Source: Sphingomonas sp. So64.6b
Lineage (GTDB): Bacteria; Pseudomonadota; Alphaproteobacteria; Sphingomonadales; Sphingomonadaceae
Assembly (NCBI RefSeq): GCF_014171475.1
Contig: NZ_CP048817.1
Coordinates: 1,674,001-1,738,000 of the forward strand
DNA: 64,000 nt
Direction: 5' to 3'
Below the pieces are notes generated by a model, which was given only the letters and a program-made list of their open reading frames with translations, was not told the DNA's origin and ran no database searches. The position numbers and the translations under genes were made by a program. This document shows positions 9,104-18,653 of this stretch, in pieces (the stretch's first letter is position 1; the number at the start of each line of letters is the position of its first letter).

Positions 9104-10359
9104 CCGCTGGTCGCGTTGTCCGCGGCCGCAGGCGTAGCACCCTGCGACGGTTGACCGGTGCGGCGGATGCGCAGCGTGGTGCCATCACCCTGAACCTGCC
9201 AGCCGCGCGCGGCCAGAGCGGCGGAAAGCGCCGCCGGATCGCCGTCGAACCCAACCCGCATCACCGACACGCCACCCAAGGCAAGACTGCTGGTCAGCGC
9301 CGAGCGCACGCCCGGTACGGCGCGCAACGCCGCTTCGGTCGCGGAAACAGCCGATGCGCCCGGAGTCTCGAACTGGATCGAGATGACCGTCGCCTCCGTA
9401 CCGCCCGCTGCCGTCGTCGCCACTGCGGTGGGATCTTCGGGAATATCGTCGATCACGACCGGCACGGCCGGCGGCGGCACATAAACGAGCCCGGAATCGG
9501 TGTTGAGCATGCCCGAACTGAGTGCCGACTGATACGCCTCGTCGAGGCGTTTGACCCCGGCATCAAGTAGCGCATCGACCCCATCGCTACTGCCGACGCG
9601 CAAGGAGAATTTGGCGATCATGTGGTTGTCGGGACCGTGGCGCGCTTCGAACACGCCAACCACCGGCCCGCCGGGCCATTGGCGATATAGTCTCACCACC
9701 GGCACGAGGATGTCGGAAGCGCCATATTGATCGAGAATGGTCCGCCACCAGCCGCGCCCGGGGCGGCCGATCTGACCGGCATTGAGCAGCATCGCATCGG
9801 GTCCGGTCCCCGCCGGGCGGACATAATCGACCGAGCTGTTGCCGGTGCGATAGCGGCCCCAGGCTTCCTGCCATTTGGTCTTCTGTTCGAACACCTGGCC
9901 GGTACCGCCCGACCATTGCAGCGGAACGACCAGCATCGGCGGCGAGCGCGTCGCCTGACCCGCGACACCAAGCAACCCGCCGGCACGCGCACGGCTGAAC
10001 AGGACGCCAAGGCGTGCGACGTAGCGATTCGGGCCGATCTGTTCGTTCTCGATGACGATTCCGGACACCATCGCGTCGAGCGTCCCATCGGATACCATCC
10101 CGCCGCCGCCGCCCAGCCGTTGCGACAGCATCACCCAACCCTTGCGCTGCGCGACCTTCCAACCGGCATAGCGCGCCGCGTCGGCGGTCTTGCCGGTCAC
10201 ATCGACATCGACCCCGCTGACCTCAAAGCTGCCCGAACCATCGGCCGCGGTCATCGGTTGTTCCGGCGCATTGGCCTGCGCGATCACGACACCGCCGGTC
10301 GCGACAAGCGCCAGGCCAAGTGCCAGATAGGATGGGCGAGATAAGCGACGGACAAACAT
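9100..10359 (-). CDS. Secreted protein of unknown function, DUF2066-like
   Basis: The frame is open back to 10674, but the ATG at 10359 gives a proper signal peptide (MFVRRLSRPSYLALGLALVATGGVVIAQA) and removes overlap with purM. The 419-residue product has a mature N-terminal domain beginning SGSFEVSGVDVDVTGKTADAAR, and a C-terminal segment (about the last 85 residues) that looks like a small ferredoxin/HMA-like alpha-beta domain (TEAALRAVPGVRSALTSS). It is the first gene of the hda-ppk1-ppx operon. No catalytic residues can be pointed to, and DUF2066 membership is a guess from sequence character. Confidence 0.7.
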   Translation of the reverse strand: MFVRRLSRPSYLALGLALVATGGVVIAQANAPEQPMTAADGSGSFEVSGVDVDVTGKTADAARYAGWKVAQRKGWVMLSQRLGGGGGMVSDGTLDAMVSGIVIENEQIGPNRYVARLGVLFSRARAGGLLGVAGQATRSPPMLVVPLQWSGGTGQVFEQKTKWQEAWGRYRTGNSSVDYVRPAGTGPDAMLLNAGQIGRPGRGWWRTILDQYGASDILVPVVRLYRQWPGGPVVGVFEARHGPDNHMIAKFSLRVGSSDGVDALLDAGVKRLDEAYQSALSSGMLNTDSGLVYVPPPAVPVVIDDIPEDPTAVATTAAGGTEATVISIQFETPGASAVSATEAALRAVPGVRSALTSSLALGGVSVMRVGFDGDPAALSAALAARGWQVQGDGTTLRIRRTGQPSQGATPAAADNATSG

Positions 10360-10419
10360 TGCCGCCCTTTTGGCGAAGCAAGCGTGGAAATCCAAGCGAG
10401 ATATGGCTAGGCGGCGGTT

Positions 10420-11526
10420 ATGACCGATGATGCACGACGGAATAGTCCCTATACGTACGCCGATGCCGGCGTCTCGATTGCCGCCGGAAACGCGCTGGTG
10501 CGCGCGATCGGGCCGTTGGCCAAGGCCACGCGACGGGCTGGCGCCGATGCCGATCTCGGCGGATTTGGCGGTTTCTTCGACCTGAAGGCGGCGGGTTTCG
10601 TCGATCCGCTGCTCGTTGCCGCGAATGACGGTGTCGGCACCAAGCTGAAACTCGCGATCGAACATGATCGCCATGACGGAGTCGGCATCGATCTCGTCGC
10701 GATGTGCGCCAACGATCTGATCGTGCAGGGCGCCGAGCCTTTATTCTTCCTCGACTATTATGCCACCGCCAAGCTCGATTCGGCGGTCGCGGAGCGCGTC
10801 GTCGCATCGATTGCGCAGGGCTGCCTGCAAGCCGGTTGCGCGCTGATCGGCGGCGAGACCGCCGAGATGCCGGGCATGTATGCACCGGGCGATTATGACC
10901 TTGCCGGCTTCTGCGTCGGCGCGGTCGAGCGCGATCGCGTGCTGACCGGGCGTGAGATCGCTGCCGGTGACGTCATTCTCGGGCTTGCCTCGTCGGGCGT
11001 GCATTCCAACGGCTTTTCGCTGGTTCGCAGATTGGCGGCCGACAAGGGCTGGAAGCTCGATCGCCCTGCCCTGTTCGATCAGGAGATAGTGCTGATCGAC
11101 GCGCTGATGGCGCCGACGCGGATTTATGTGAAGAGCTTGCTTCCGGTCCTTGCCGAAGGACGGATCAAGGGGCTGGCGCATATCACCGGGGGCGGCCTGC
11201 TCGAAAACGTCCCGCGCGTCCTGCCCAAGGGCGTTCATGCGCGGATCGACGCCGATGCATGGCCGCAACCGCGGTTGATGGCATTCCTCCAGGCGCAAGG
11301 CGCGATCGAACCCGAGGAAATGGCGCGGACCTTCAATTGCGGGATCGGCATGGCGGTGGTCGTTGCCGCCGATCAAGTCGATACGGTGAAAGCAGCGCTG
11401 GGAGCGGCGGGTGAGACGGTTTTCGCCATCGGCGCGATCGAAAGTGGCGAGCGCGGCTGCACGGTATCTGGTTCGACCGAAACCTGGGGCGCACGTGCCG
11501 ACTGGACGGCGACCCATCTTGGCTAA
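10420..11526 (+). CDS. purM: Phosphoribosylformylglycinamidine cyclo-ligase (AIR synthetase)
   Basis: PurM closes the imidazole ring of AIR in de novo purine synthesis, using ATP. The protein (368 residues) starts at an ATG with the typical [19 protein letters not shown], then shows the conserved [40 protein letters not shown] and [11 protein letters not shown] segments, and [16 protein letters not shown] of the C-domain. It is divergent from the secreted DUF gene across 60 bp and is followed 6 bp later by purN. Confidence 0.98.
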   Translation: MTDDARRNSPYTYADAGVSIAAGNALVRAIGPLAKATRRAGADADLGGFGGFFDLKAAGFVDPLLVAANDGVGTKLKLAIEHDRHDGVGIDLVAMCANDLIVQGAEPLFFLDYYATAKLDSAVAERVVASIAQGCLQAGCALIGGETAEMPGMYAPGDYDLAGFCVGAVERDRVLTGREIAAGDVILGLASSGVHSNGFSLVRRLAADKGWKLDRPALFDQEIVLIDALMAPTRIYVKSLLPVLAEGRIKGLAHITGGGLLENVPRVLPKGVHARIDADAWPQPRLMAFLQAQGAIEPEEMARTFNCGIGMAVVVAADQVDTVKAALGAAGETVFAIGAIESGERGCTVSGSTETWGARADWTATHLG

Positions 11527-11532
11527 CCTATA

Positions 11533-12099
11533 ATGACCGTGAAGGTCGGTATCCTGATTTCGGGCCGCGGATCGAACATGATGGCGCTCGCCGAAGCTGG
11601 CAAGGCATCCGGCGCGCCTTATGAAATCGCTTTGGTCGCATCGGACAAGCCCGAAGCGCCCGGCCTGACCTGGGCCGAAGGTCACGGCATCGCGACCTTC
11701 GCTCAATCGCCAAAAGGCATGCCCAAGCCCGAATACGAAGCCGCGATCGACGCCGCGCTGCGTGGAGCCGGGGTCGAGATCATCGCGCTGGCCGGTTATA
11801 TGCGGCTGCTCTCCGACGATTTCGTCGCGCGCTGGCGTGGACGGATCGTCAACATCCACCCCTCGCTGCTGCCCAAATATAAGGGCCTCGATACGCATGC
11901 GCGCGCGATTGACGCGGGCGATGCGGTGGCCGGATGCTCGGTCCATGTCGTGACCGAGGAACTCGACGGCGGCGAGGTGCTTGGCCAGGCCGAAGTCCCA
12001 ATCCTGCCTGGCGACACGCCCGATACGCTTGCCGAACGCGTTCTGGCCGCGGAGCATCGCCTTTACCCGCGCATTCTGGCAGACTTCGTCGCACGATGA
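11533..12099 (+). CDS. purN: Phosphoribosylglycinamide formyltransferase
   Basis: PurN transfers a formyl group from 10-formyl-tetrahydrofolate to GAR, the third step of purine synthesis. The length (188 residues) and motifs are canonical: ISGRGSNMMAL at the N-terminus, a central NIHPSLLPKYKGLDTHARAI with the catalytic Asn/His, and GCSVHVVTEELDGGEVLGQ holding the catalytic Asp. It is co-transcribed with purM and overlaps the next gene by 4 bp. Confidence 0.98.
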   Translation: MTVKVGILISGRGSNMMALAEAGKASGAPYEIALVASDKPEAPGLTWAEGHGIATFAQSPKGMPKPEYEAAIDAALRGAGVEIIALAGYMRLLSDDFVARWRGRIVNIHPSLLPKYKGLDTHARAIDAGDAVAGCSVHVVTEELDGGEVLGQAEVPILPGDTPDTLAERVLAAEHRLYPRILADFVAR

Positions 12100-12473
12100 G
12101 TCCCGATCCCGAATCCGCACTCGCCAAAGTCCGTGACGCGGCGCTGTCGCTGCCTTCCACCTATGAGAAATTGTCGCATGGCTCGCCCGGCTTTTTCATC
12201 GAGAAGGGCAAGGCCTTCGCCTATTTCTGGCACAATCATCACAGCGACGGCGAGACCATCGCGATCGTCAAGACCAGCGGGATCGAAGAACAGCAGATGC
12301 TGATCGAGGCCGATCCCGATTTTTATTATTCGCCGCCCTATATGGGGCCCTCCGGCTGGATCGCGATGCGGCTCGACGGAGCGGATCTCGACTGGGACCG
12401 CGTTGCCGACCGCATCGCGATGAGTTGGGAAATGGTCGCACCGCGCCGATTGCTGGAGGCTGGAGGACGATGA
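12096..12473 (+). CDS. MmcQ/YjbR-family protein
   Basis: The ATG at 12096 lies inside the purN stop (ATGA) and gives a 125-residue protein; the open frame extends further upstream but only antisense to purN coding. The compact alpha/beta sequence with LPSTYEKLSHGSPGFFIEKGK, FAYFWHNHHSDGE and a final SWEMVAPRRLLEA matches the YjbR/MmcQ family, small proteins with a DNA-binding-like fold and no well-defined role. Another 4-bp overlap joins it to the following gene. Confidence 0.83.
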   Translation: MSPDPESALAKVRDAALSLPSTYEKLSHGSPGFFIEKGKAFAYFWHNHHSDGETIAIVKTSGIEEQQMLIEADPDFYYSPPYMGPSGWIAMRLDGADLDWDRVADRIAMSWEMVAPRRLLEAGGR

Positions 12474-13165
12474 GCGACGAAACACCCGAAACGCCGCCAT
12501 TGCCGCCCGAATCCGTGGCGCCGCCCCCTGCCCCCCCTGCACCCTCGGTCGAAACCGCCGCGCAGCAGGCGGTCGATCGCGCCGAGGCCGCGGCGACGCG
12601 CCGCCGCTGGGTCACGCTCGCCGAACTGGTCGGCGTTGCCGGCCTGATCATCGCCGCACTTGGCTTGTGGATGACCTGGTCGGACCGGCGTGCCGACGAT
12701 CAGGAGAAACAGGTCGAAAAAGCCAGCGAAGCCAAGGTCCGCACGCTGGTGATGCTGAAAGCCAGCGCTGAAAGTGGTGGCGAACGCCTGAAATTGACCG
12801 ACGCGGCGCATGATATCCAGGATATCGATGTGACCTTCCCGTCTGCCCTGGGCGTCGCGGCGCAGACCAGCCTACTCGAACCGCGGATCGATGCTGGCTG
12901 GGTTTCCGCCCCGTTACTGACGCTGACCGACAATGGGCCCGATTCTCAGCAAGGCCGTATCCCCGTCCTGATCACCGCCAGCTATTGGGACGCCGACAAG
13001 GAACGCCGCGATACGGCGATCTACGATATGGTGTGGAAGACCGAGGGCCGTGTGCTGCGTGGTCGCGCGCTGCGTCTTGAGGGATTGCTGCTGCGCGAAC
13101 GGACGAGTTCAAAGGCGCGGCTCGATGCGATCTGGGCGCGCGAGAAGCCCAAATCGGCCAAATAA
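12470..13165 (+). CDS. Single-pass membrane protein of unknown function
   Basis: The start is set by a strong ribosome-binding site (GGAGG, 5 bases before the ATG at 12470) and by a 4-bp overlap with the previous gene. The 231 residues comprise a proline/acid-rich leader (TPPLPPESVAPPPAPP), a short basic Ala-rich helix, one membrane helix around residues 48-66 (ELVGVAGLIIAALGLWMTW), and a probably periplasmic domain with a charged linker after the membrane. No family is recognised. It ends the purM-purN operon. Confidence 0.72.
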   Translation: MSDETPETPPLPPESVAPPPAPPAPSVETAAQQAVDRAEAAATRRRWVTLAELVGVAGLIIAALGLWMTWSDRRADDQEKQVEKASEAKVRTLVMLKASAESGGERLKLTDAAHDIQDIDVTFPSALGVAAQTSLLEPRIDAGWVSAPLLTLTDNGPDSQQGRIPVLITASYWDADKERRDTAIYDMVWKTEGRVLRGRALRLEGLLLRERTSSKARLDAIWAREKPKSAK

Positions 13166-13166
13166 A

Positions 13167-13685
13167 CTAAAGTGTGCGTGCGTAGATCGGATCGTCGTGA
13201 ATCTCGGCGCCGACCTGGAACCGGCGCGTGCCGATCACGGTAAAACCGTTGCGTTCGTAGAACGCCCGGGCGCGATCATTATGTTCCCACACACCGAGCA
13301 ACATGCGGTCATGTCCCAGCCGACACGCATCTTCCATCGCGCGCGCCATCAGCGCCGGGCCGATGCCCGAGCCATGCGCCTGTTTCAGCGTGTAGATGCG
13401 GCGCAATTCGACATCTCCGGACCGCCGCTCGATCGGGAAGTCGGGCGTGGTCAGCACCGCATAGCCAAGCGGCACATGGCCCGGCTCGACTTCGGCGATG
13501 GTGACGATCGTCGCCGGATCGCTTGCCCAGGCGGCGAAGGTCTCGACCCCGTTATTCTTGATGCAATGCGCGATCAGGTCGTCGCGGGTCAGGACCAGCG
13601 CATAGGTATCGAGAAACGCCGCATTGGCGACGAGCGACAGGGCGATGGCATCTTCCACCCCGGCCTGTCGCACGCGCCATTCCAT
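13167..13685 (-). CDS. GNAT-family N-acetyltransferase
   Basis: The minus-strand frame is open further, but the ATG at 13685, one base after the ndk stop, gives MEWRVRQAGVEDA and a normal GNAT length of 172 residues. The acetyl-CoA-binding region is visible as ELRRIYTLKQAHGSGIGPAL (R/Q-x-x-G-x-G/A type, here QAHGSGIG), followed by LGVWEHNDRARAFYERNGF, the usual end of the fold. Substrate is unknown; protein or small-amine acetylation is possible. Co-transcribed with ndk and convergent with the membrane-protein gene. Confidence 0.88.
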   Translation of the reverse strand: MEWRVRQAGVEDAIALSLVANAAFLDTYALVLTRDDLIAHCIKNNGVETFAAWASDPATIVTIAEVEPGHVPLGYAVLTTPDFPIERRSGDVELRRIYTLKQAHGSGIGPALMARAMEDACRLGHDRMLLGVWEHNDRARAFYERNGFTVIGTRRFQVGAEIHDDPIYARTL

Positions 13686-13686
13686 A

Positions 13687-14109
13687 TCAGCCGACGATCT
13701 CTTCGGGCTTGAAGAAATAGGCGATCTCGATCGCCGCATTCTCGTCGCTGTCCGAACCATGGACCGTGTTCGCCTCGATCGATTCGGCCAGTTCCTTGCG
13801 GATCGTGCCGGCTTCCGCATTGGCGGGGTTGGTCGCGCCCATGATGTCGCGGTTACGCTGCATCGCGTTCTCGCCCTCAAGAACCTGCACGACGACCGGG
13901 CCGGAGATCATGAAGCTGACCAGCTCACCGAAGAACGGACGCTCCTTGTGCACCGCGTAAAAGCCCTCGGCTTGCTCGCGGGTCATCTGGATACGCTTGG
14001 ATGCAACGACGCGCAGGCCGGCTTCCTCCAGCATCTTGGTGACGGCGCCGGTGATGTTGCGGCGGGTGGCATCGGGCTTGATGATCGAAAACGTACGGTT
14101 CGCGGCCAT
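13687..14109 (-). CDS. ndk: Nucleoside diphosphate kinase
   Basis: Ndk balances NTP pools through a phosphohistidine intermediate. The 140-residue protein has the N-terminal [14 protein letters not shown], the [20 protein letters not shown] block, and the active-site [12 protein letters not shown] with the catalytic His. Upstream, two copies of TCAATGCAAG lie about 14 bases apart (near 14185-14210), of unknown meaning. Confidence 0.98.
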   Translation of the reverse strand: MAANRTFSIIKPDATRRNITGAVTKMLEEAGLRVVASKRIQMTREQAEGFYAVHKERPFFGELVSFMISGPVVVQVLEGENAMQRNRDIMGATNPANAEAGTIRKELAESIEANTVHGSDSDENAAIEIAYFFKPEEIVG

Positions 14110-14218
14110 GACCGTGAAGCTCCTGTATCTTGAATGATATCGTAAATGGCGGAAAGTCGCGGCTCTCTAGGCGGGGGCCCGTTTCAATGCAAGCTGCCTC
14201 AATGCAAGACTGGGTCAG

Positions 14219-14671
14219 CTATGCCGCCTGTTCCCAGCGGCCATTCTCGTTCTGCTTCCAGTAGCGTGGCTCGATCCCGTCGCGGCCTGCCAGGGCTTTC
14301 CATGCGGCGCGCGCCTCGATGATCCGATCGCTGTCGAAAAAGTGGAAGACGCGGTCGAAACCGAGCGCTTCCTCACGCCACACGCCGTCGGCAAGCGCGA
14401 TGTTGCGCGCGTCATTGGCGGCGGTCGTGCCCTCGCCGATCAGGATTGGCTGACGCGCATCACCTTCGCCGCCCGCTTCGCCATGCGGCAGGAAACTCTC
14501 GGCCGAATAGGCCCAGAGCAGCCGGTCGAGCGCCACCCGCTGCGCGCCGCTGTCCGCGACGATCAGCAACCGGCCGCCACTCGACACGATTTTCTCCGCA
14601 ATCTGCGGCAAGGCACGGTCAAGCGGCGTGACGGTCAGATGGTAGAAATCGACTTGCATCGAATCTGGCAT
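14219..14671 (-). CDS. holC: DNA polymerase III subunit chi
   Basis: Chi bridges the clamp-loader and single-stranded-DNA-binding protein. The product has the family layout: an N-terminal VDFYHLTVTPLDRALPQIAEKI, GRLLIVADSGAQRVALDRLLWAYSAESFLPHG, QPILIG, then FDRVFHFFD. The ATG at 14671 shares a base with the pepA stop (TGATG) and gives 150 residues; the ATG at 14659 (MQVDFYHL) is an equally plausible start. The pepA-holC order is widely conserved in alphaproteobacteria. Confidence 0.9.
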   Translation of the reverse strand: MPDSMQVDFYHLTVTPLDRALPQIAEKIVSSGGRLLIVADSGAQRVALDRLLWAYSAESFLPHGEAGGEGDARQPILIGEGTTAANDARNIALADGVWREEALGFDRVFHFFDSDRIIEARAAWKALAGRDGIEPRYWKQNENGRWEQAA

Positions 14672-16155
14672 CAACTCTCGAAATTATCCGCGACGAAGCG
14701 GTCGAGCAGGCGCACGCCATAACCCGTCGCGCCCTTGTCGAAGGTTGGACCGGCCTTGTCGGACCACACCATGCCGGCGATGTCGAGATGTGCCCAGCGC
14801 ACGCCGGTTTCGACATAACGCTGCAGGAACTGCGCCGCGGTGATCGATCCGGCGCCGCGCGGCCCGACATTCTTCATGTCCGCGATCGGGCTGTCGATCA
14901 GCTTGTTATAGGTATCGGACAGCGGGAAGCGCCACAGCAGGTCGCCTGACGCCAGGCCCGCCGCAAGCAGCTGATCGGCAAGCGAATCGTCATTGGCGAA
15001 GCAACCGCCATACTCATTGCCCAGGCTGACGATCATCGCGCCGGTCAGCGTGGCGAGGTCGACGATCGTCTTGGGTTTGTGCGTTCGCTGTACCCAGGTG
15101 AGCGCGTCGCACAGCACCAGCCGCCCCTCGGCGTCGGTGTTGAGCACTTCGATCGTCTGGCCCGACATCGATGTGATCACGTCGCCCGGCCGCATCGCGG
15201 CGCCATCGGGCATGTTCTCGACCAGGCCGCAGACGCCGATCACATTGGCCTTGGCCTTGCGCGCGGCGAGCGATTTCATCGCGCCGACCACCGCGCCCGC
15301 GCCGCCCATGTCCCATTTCATGTCTTCCATGCCGGGGCCCGGCTTGAGCGAGATACCGCCGGTGTCGAAGGTTACGCCCTTGCCGACCAGCGCAAGCACC
15401 GGATCGCCCCCAGAATCATTGGCGCCTGCACCGCTCCATTTCAGCGCGAGCAACCGCGCCTCGCGCGCCGAACCCAGGCTGACCCCAAGCAGCGCGCCCA
15501 TACCGAGGTCGCGCATCGCCGCCTCGTCGAGCACGGTGACTTCAAGGCCGAGGCCCTGGACCTCGGCAAGTACCTTGGCCACGAAGCTTTCGGGATAGAT
15601 CACATTGGGCGGCTCGGCGACCAATGTGCGGGTCAGCTCAAGCCCTTCGGTCAGCGCCTTTTGATGCGACCAGGCCGCATCGGTCCCCTCCGGGGCGTTG
15701 AGCAAAGTGATCGAGGTCAGCGTCGGTTTCGACTTTTCGGGCAATTTGGTGCGGTAGATGTCGTGCCGCCAGCTGCGCTGCGCCGCCGCCGCGGCGAATC
15801 GCGCGGCCGCCTTGGCGGTCGGCGCCGCAGCGGCGAAATCGACCGTGACCGTCTCGACGCCGGAAGTCAGCAGGCGCGCGGTCAATGCGCCGCCGGCCTT
15901 CTCATATTCGGCTTCGCCGCCATTGCCGACGCCGAGCAGCAGGATACGGCGAACCCCCTCACCCGCGCCGACGAAGATTTCGGCGATCGCGGCGGTCTCG
16001 CCATCAAACCGGCTGCTCCGCGCCGCGCCGAGCACCACCTTGCGCGCGGCATCGTCGAGGCCGGGAAAATTGGCCCGTTCCAATCCATCCTTCTCGATCG
16101 GCAGCGCGAGCGGCGCGCCGGCATCGGCAGGCGTGGTGGAGAAAAGAATCTGCAT
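14671..16155 (-). CDS. pepA: Leucyl aminopeptidase (M17)
   Basis: This cytosolic di-zinc aminopeptidase takes N-terminal residues off peptides. The start at 16155 (MQILFSTTPAD) has GAGG upstream and gives the usual 494 residues; the same frame happens to stay open to 17601, antisense to lptD. Metal and catalytic residues are in the conserved VGKGVTFDTGGISLKP, MKWDMGGAGAV and LNTDAEGRLVL motifs. In some bacteria PepA also binds DNA, but nothing here addresses that. Confidence 0.96.
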   Translation of the reverse strand: MQILFSTTPADAGAPLALPIEKDGLERANFPGLDDAARKVVLGAARSSRFDGETAAIAEIFVGAGEGVRRILLLGVGNGGEAEYEKAGGALTARLLTSGVETVTVDFAAAAPTAKAAARFAAAAAQRSWRHDIYRTKLPEKSKPTLTSITLLNAPEGTDAAWSHQKALTEGLELTRTLVAEPPNVIYPESFVAKVLAEVQGLGLEVTVLDEAAMRDLGMGALLGVSLGSAREARLLALKWSGAGANDSGGDPVLALVGKGVTFDTGGISLKPGPGMEDMKWDMGGAGAVVGAMKSLAARKAKANVIGVCGLVENMPDGAAMRPGDVITSMSGQTIEVLNTDAEGRLVLCDALTWVQRTHKPKTIVDLATLTGAMIVSLGNEYGGCFANDDSLADQLLAAGLASGDLLWRFPLSDTYNKLIDSPIADMKNVGPRGAGSITAAQFLQRYVETGVRWAHLDIAGMVWSDKAGPTFDKGATGYGVRLLDRFVADNFES

Positions 16156-16329
16156 GGAAACCTCGGGGGAAATGAACTGGGGATTGAGTCGCCATCCTCT
16201 AGGCCAGTGCACGCTGGCTGGCAAAGTCCGGTGCCGACATGTCAGCGCGATTGCGGCGGACGCCTCGTGATGCGATAGGGCGGGCGTTCGCGCGTCATTC
16301 CGGCGCGTCCTGGGGGTGTGTTTCCCAAC

Positions 16330-18576
16330 GTGAAGCGTTCCGATCTGCTCCTGACCTGTGCGGCACCGCTTGCCCTGTTTCTCGCTTGCGGGGCGCAGGC
16401 ACAGGATCTTCAGCCGCGTCCGGTCACACCGCCGCCGCCGTCCGAAACACCTTTGCCCACCACTGACGAGCAAGTGCAATTCACCGCCGGCTCGCTCGAA
16501 TATGACCTCAATGACGAGGTCGTCACGGCGATCGGCGATGTGCGCATGTATCGCGGCGGCGACCGGTTGCGCGCCGACAAGGTCGTGTGGAACCGCAATA
16601 CCGGCAAGGTCGTGGCAACCGGCAATATCGCGGTGACCAACCCCGGCGGCGATACGGCTTATGGCGATTCGATCGAGCTGACCGATGCGCTGAAGGATGG
16701 CGTGGTCGATAATATGCTGATCGTACTCGAACGCGGTGGTCGGCTGGCGGCGCGCAAGGGCAACCGGGCGCTCGACGAGACTGTGACGCTCGACGACGCC
16801 GCTTTCACGCCGTGCGCCGTGACGACCGAAAAAGGCTGCCCCAAGGAACCGTCGTGGAAGATCACCGCGGTCAGGGTGATCTATCGCCCCGATCGCGACC
16901 GGATCTATTACAAGGGCGCGCAGATCAACCTGTTCGGCCTGCCGACCATTCCGCTGCCGAGTTTCTCGCACGTCGTCGGTGATGGCAGCGCGAGCGGCCT
17001 GCTCAGCCCGGATGTCCGTTTCGGCGGCAGCAACGGCTTCGAATATGCGCAGCCCTATTATTTCCGCCTTGCGCCCAATCGCGGTCTGATCCTGACGCCG
17101 CGCGTGTTCAGCAAGGTCCTGCCGATGATCCAGGCGGACTATAGCGTGCTGACCAGCAAGGGCGCCTATCGCATCAACGCGTATGCGACGGTCAGCAAAC
17201 GCAGCGACGACCTGCTGTCGAACGCGCCGGCGACGACCGAGGAAACCGCCTTTCGCGGCTATCTCGAAGGCGTTGGCCGCTACCAGTTCGACGAGAATTG
17301 GAGCGCGCGGGCATCGATTCGTCTGGCCAGCGACCGCACCTTCCTGCGCCGTTACGATATGTCGCGCGACGACCGGCTGCGCTCGACCGCCAGTCTCGAG
17401 CGGATCGATGCCGACAGCTATTTTGCACTCACCGGCTGGTCGATCCAGACGCTGCGCGCCAACGACCGTCAGGGTTTGCAACCGATCGCGCTGCCCGAAC
17501 TCGATTATCGCCGTCGCTTCGACGACGGATTGCTCGGCGGCAAGTTCGAGGTGCAGCTCAACACGCTGGCGATCACCCGGACCGGCGGACAGGACACGCA
17601 ACGCGCCTTTGCCAGTGCGCGCTGGGACTTGCGCAAGTTGACCTCATTCGGCCAGGAAGTGACATTCACCGCTTATGGACGCGGCGATGTCTATAACGCT
17701 ACCGATACGCTCGCGACGACGATCCCAAGCTATAGCGGCCTTGAGGGCGTTCACGCGCGGGCGATCGGCGCGCTCGCGGTCGATGTGAAATGGCCGCTGA
17801 TCGGCGAATTCCTTGGCGGCACGCAACGCCTGACGCCCCGGTTCCAGATCGTCGCCGCGCCCAAGACCGAGAATCTCGACGTCCCCAATGAGGATGCCCG
17901 CTCGGTCGATCTCGAGGACTCCAACCTTTTCGCGCTTAATCGCTTCGCCGGCTATGACCGCTTTGAGGATGCGACGCGTTTCACTTATGGTCTGGACTGG
18001 GCGCTGGATCTGCCCGGCCTGTCGATCAAGACCAATGTCGGACAAAGCTATCGCTTGGGTCAGCGCCCGGTGATCTTCCCCGACGGCACCGGCCTGACCG
18101 ATCGTTTCTCCGACATTGTCGGCCGCAACGAGATTCGCTTTCGCGATTTCGTGTCGTTTACGCAGCGCTATCGGCTCGACAAGGACGATCTGGCGGTGCG
18201 CCGCAACGAACTCGACCTGACCGTCGGATCGCGCAGCACCTACGCATTGGTCGGTTATCTGCGGCTCAATCGCAATATCGATCCGACGCTGGAGGATTTG
18301 CAGGACCGCGAAGAGGTTCGCCTCGCCGGCCGCGTTCAGATCGCGCGCTTCTGGTCGGTCTTCGGGTCGACAGTGATCGATCTCACCGACCGCAATGAGG
18401 ATCCGCTCTCGGTTTCGGATGGTTTCGATCCCGTCCGGCACCGTGTCGGCGTTTCTTACGAAGATGATTGCCTCAGGCTCGGGCTGACCTGGAAGCGCGA
18501 TTATCAGAACACTGGCGACGCGGTTGCGGGCAACAGTTTCCTGTTGACGCTGGCATTCAAGAATCTTGGCCGCTAA
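16330..18576 (+). CDS. lptD: LPS-assembly outer-membrane protein LptD
   Basis: LptD forms the outer-membrane barrel that inserts lipopolysaccharide at the cell surface together with LptE. The frame opens at GTG 16318, but a GGGGG stretch sits 13 bases before GTG 16330, which gives a cleaner signal peptide (MKRSDLLLTCAAPLALFLACGAQAQ). Then comes an LptA-like N-terminal domain (VQFTAGSLEYDLNDEVVTAIGDVRMYRG) and a long beta-rich barrel with RxRY/F strands, ending LTLAFKNLGR as outer-membrane proteins do. It is followed by surA. Confidence 0.93.
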   Translation: MKRSDLLLTCAAPLALFLACGAQAQDLQPRPVTPPPPSETPLPTTDEQVQFTAGSLEYDLNDEVVTAIGDVRMYRGGDRLRADKVVWNRNTGKVVATGNIAVTNPGGDTAYGDSIELTDALKDGVVDNMLIVLERGGRLAARKGNRALDETVTLDDAAFTPCAVTTEKGCPKEPSWKITAVRVIYRPDRDRIYYKGAQINLFGLPTIPLPSFSHVVGDGSASGLLSPDVRFGGSNGFEYAQPYYFRLAPNRGLILTPRVFSKVLPMIQADYSVLTSKGAYRINAYATVSKRSDDLLSNAPATTEETAFRGYLEGVGRYQFDENWSARASIRLASDRTFLRRYDMSRDDRLRSTASLERIDADSYFALTGWSIQTLRANDRQGLQPIALPELDYRRRFDDGLLGGKFEVQLNTLAITRTGGQDTQRAFASARWDLRKLTSFGQEVTFTAYGRGDVYNATDTLATTIPSYSGLEGVHARAIGALAVDVKWPLIGEFLGGTQRLTPRFQIVAAPKTENLDVPNEDARSVDLEDSNLFALNRFAGYDRFEDATRFTYGLDWALDLPGLSIKTNVGQSYRLGQRPVIFPDGTGLTDRFSDIVGRNEIRFRDFVSFTQRYRLDKDDLAVRRNELDLTVGSRSTYALVGYLRLNRNIDPTLEDLQDREEVRLAGRVQIARFWSVFGSTVIDLTDRNEDPLSVSDGFDPVRHRVGVSYEDDCLRLGLTWKRDYQNTGDAVAGNSFLLTLAFKNLGR

Positions 18577-18653
18577 GCTTGGGTTCACCTGCCCTGTTTC
18601 ATGAAAATTATCGCCGGGGCGCCACGGCGCGATAAGGGATTTAGAACGACGTG

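Noticed and set aside
10741..12120. 459-codon minus-strand frame
   Set aside because: Antisense to purM/purN; no family features.
14671..17601. A 976-codon minus-strand frame extending pepA far upstream
   Set aside because: The extra 480 codons are antisense to lptD; the pepA family start and ribosome-binding site are at 16155.
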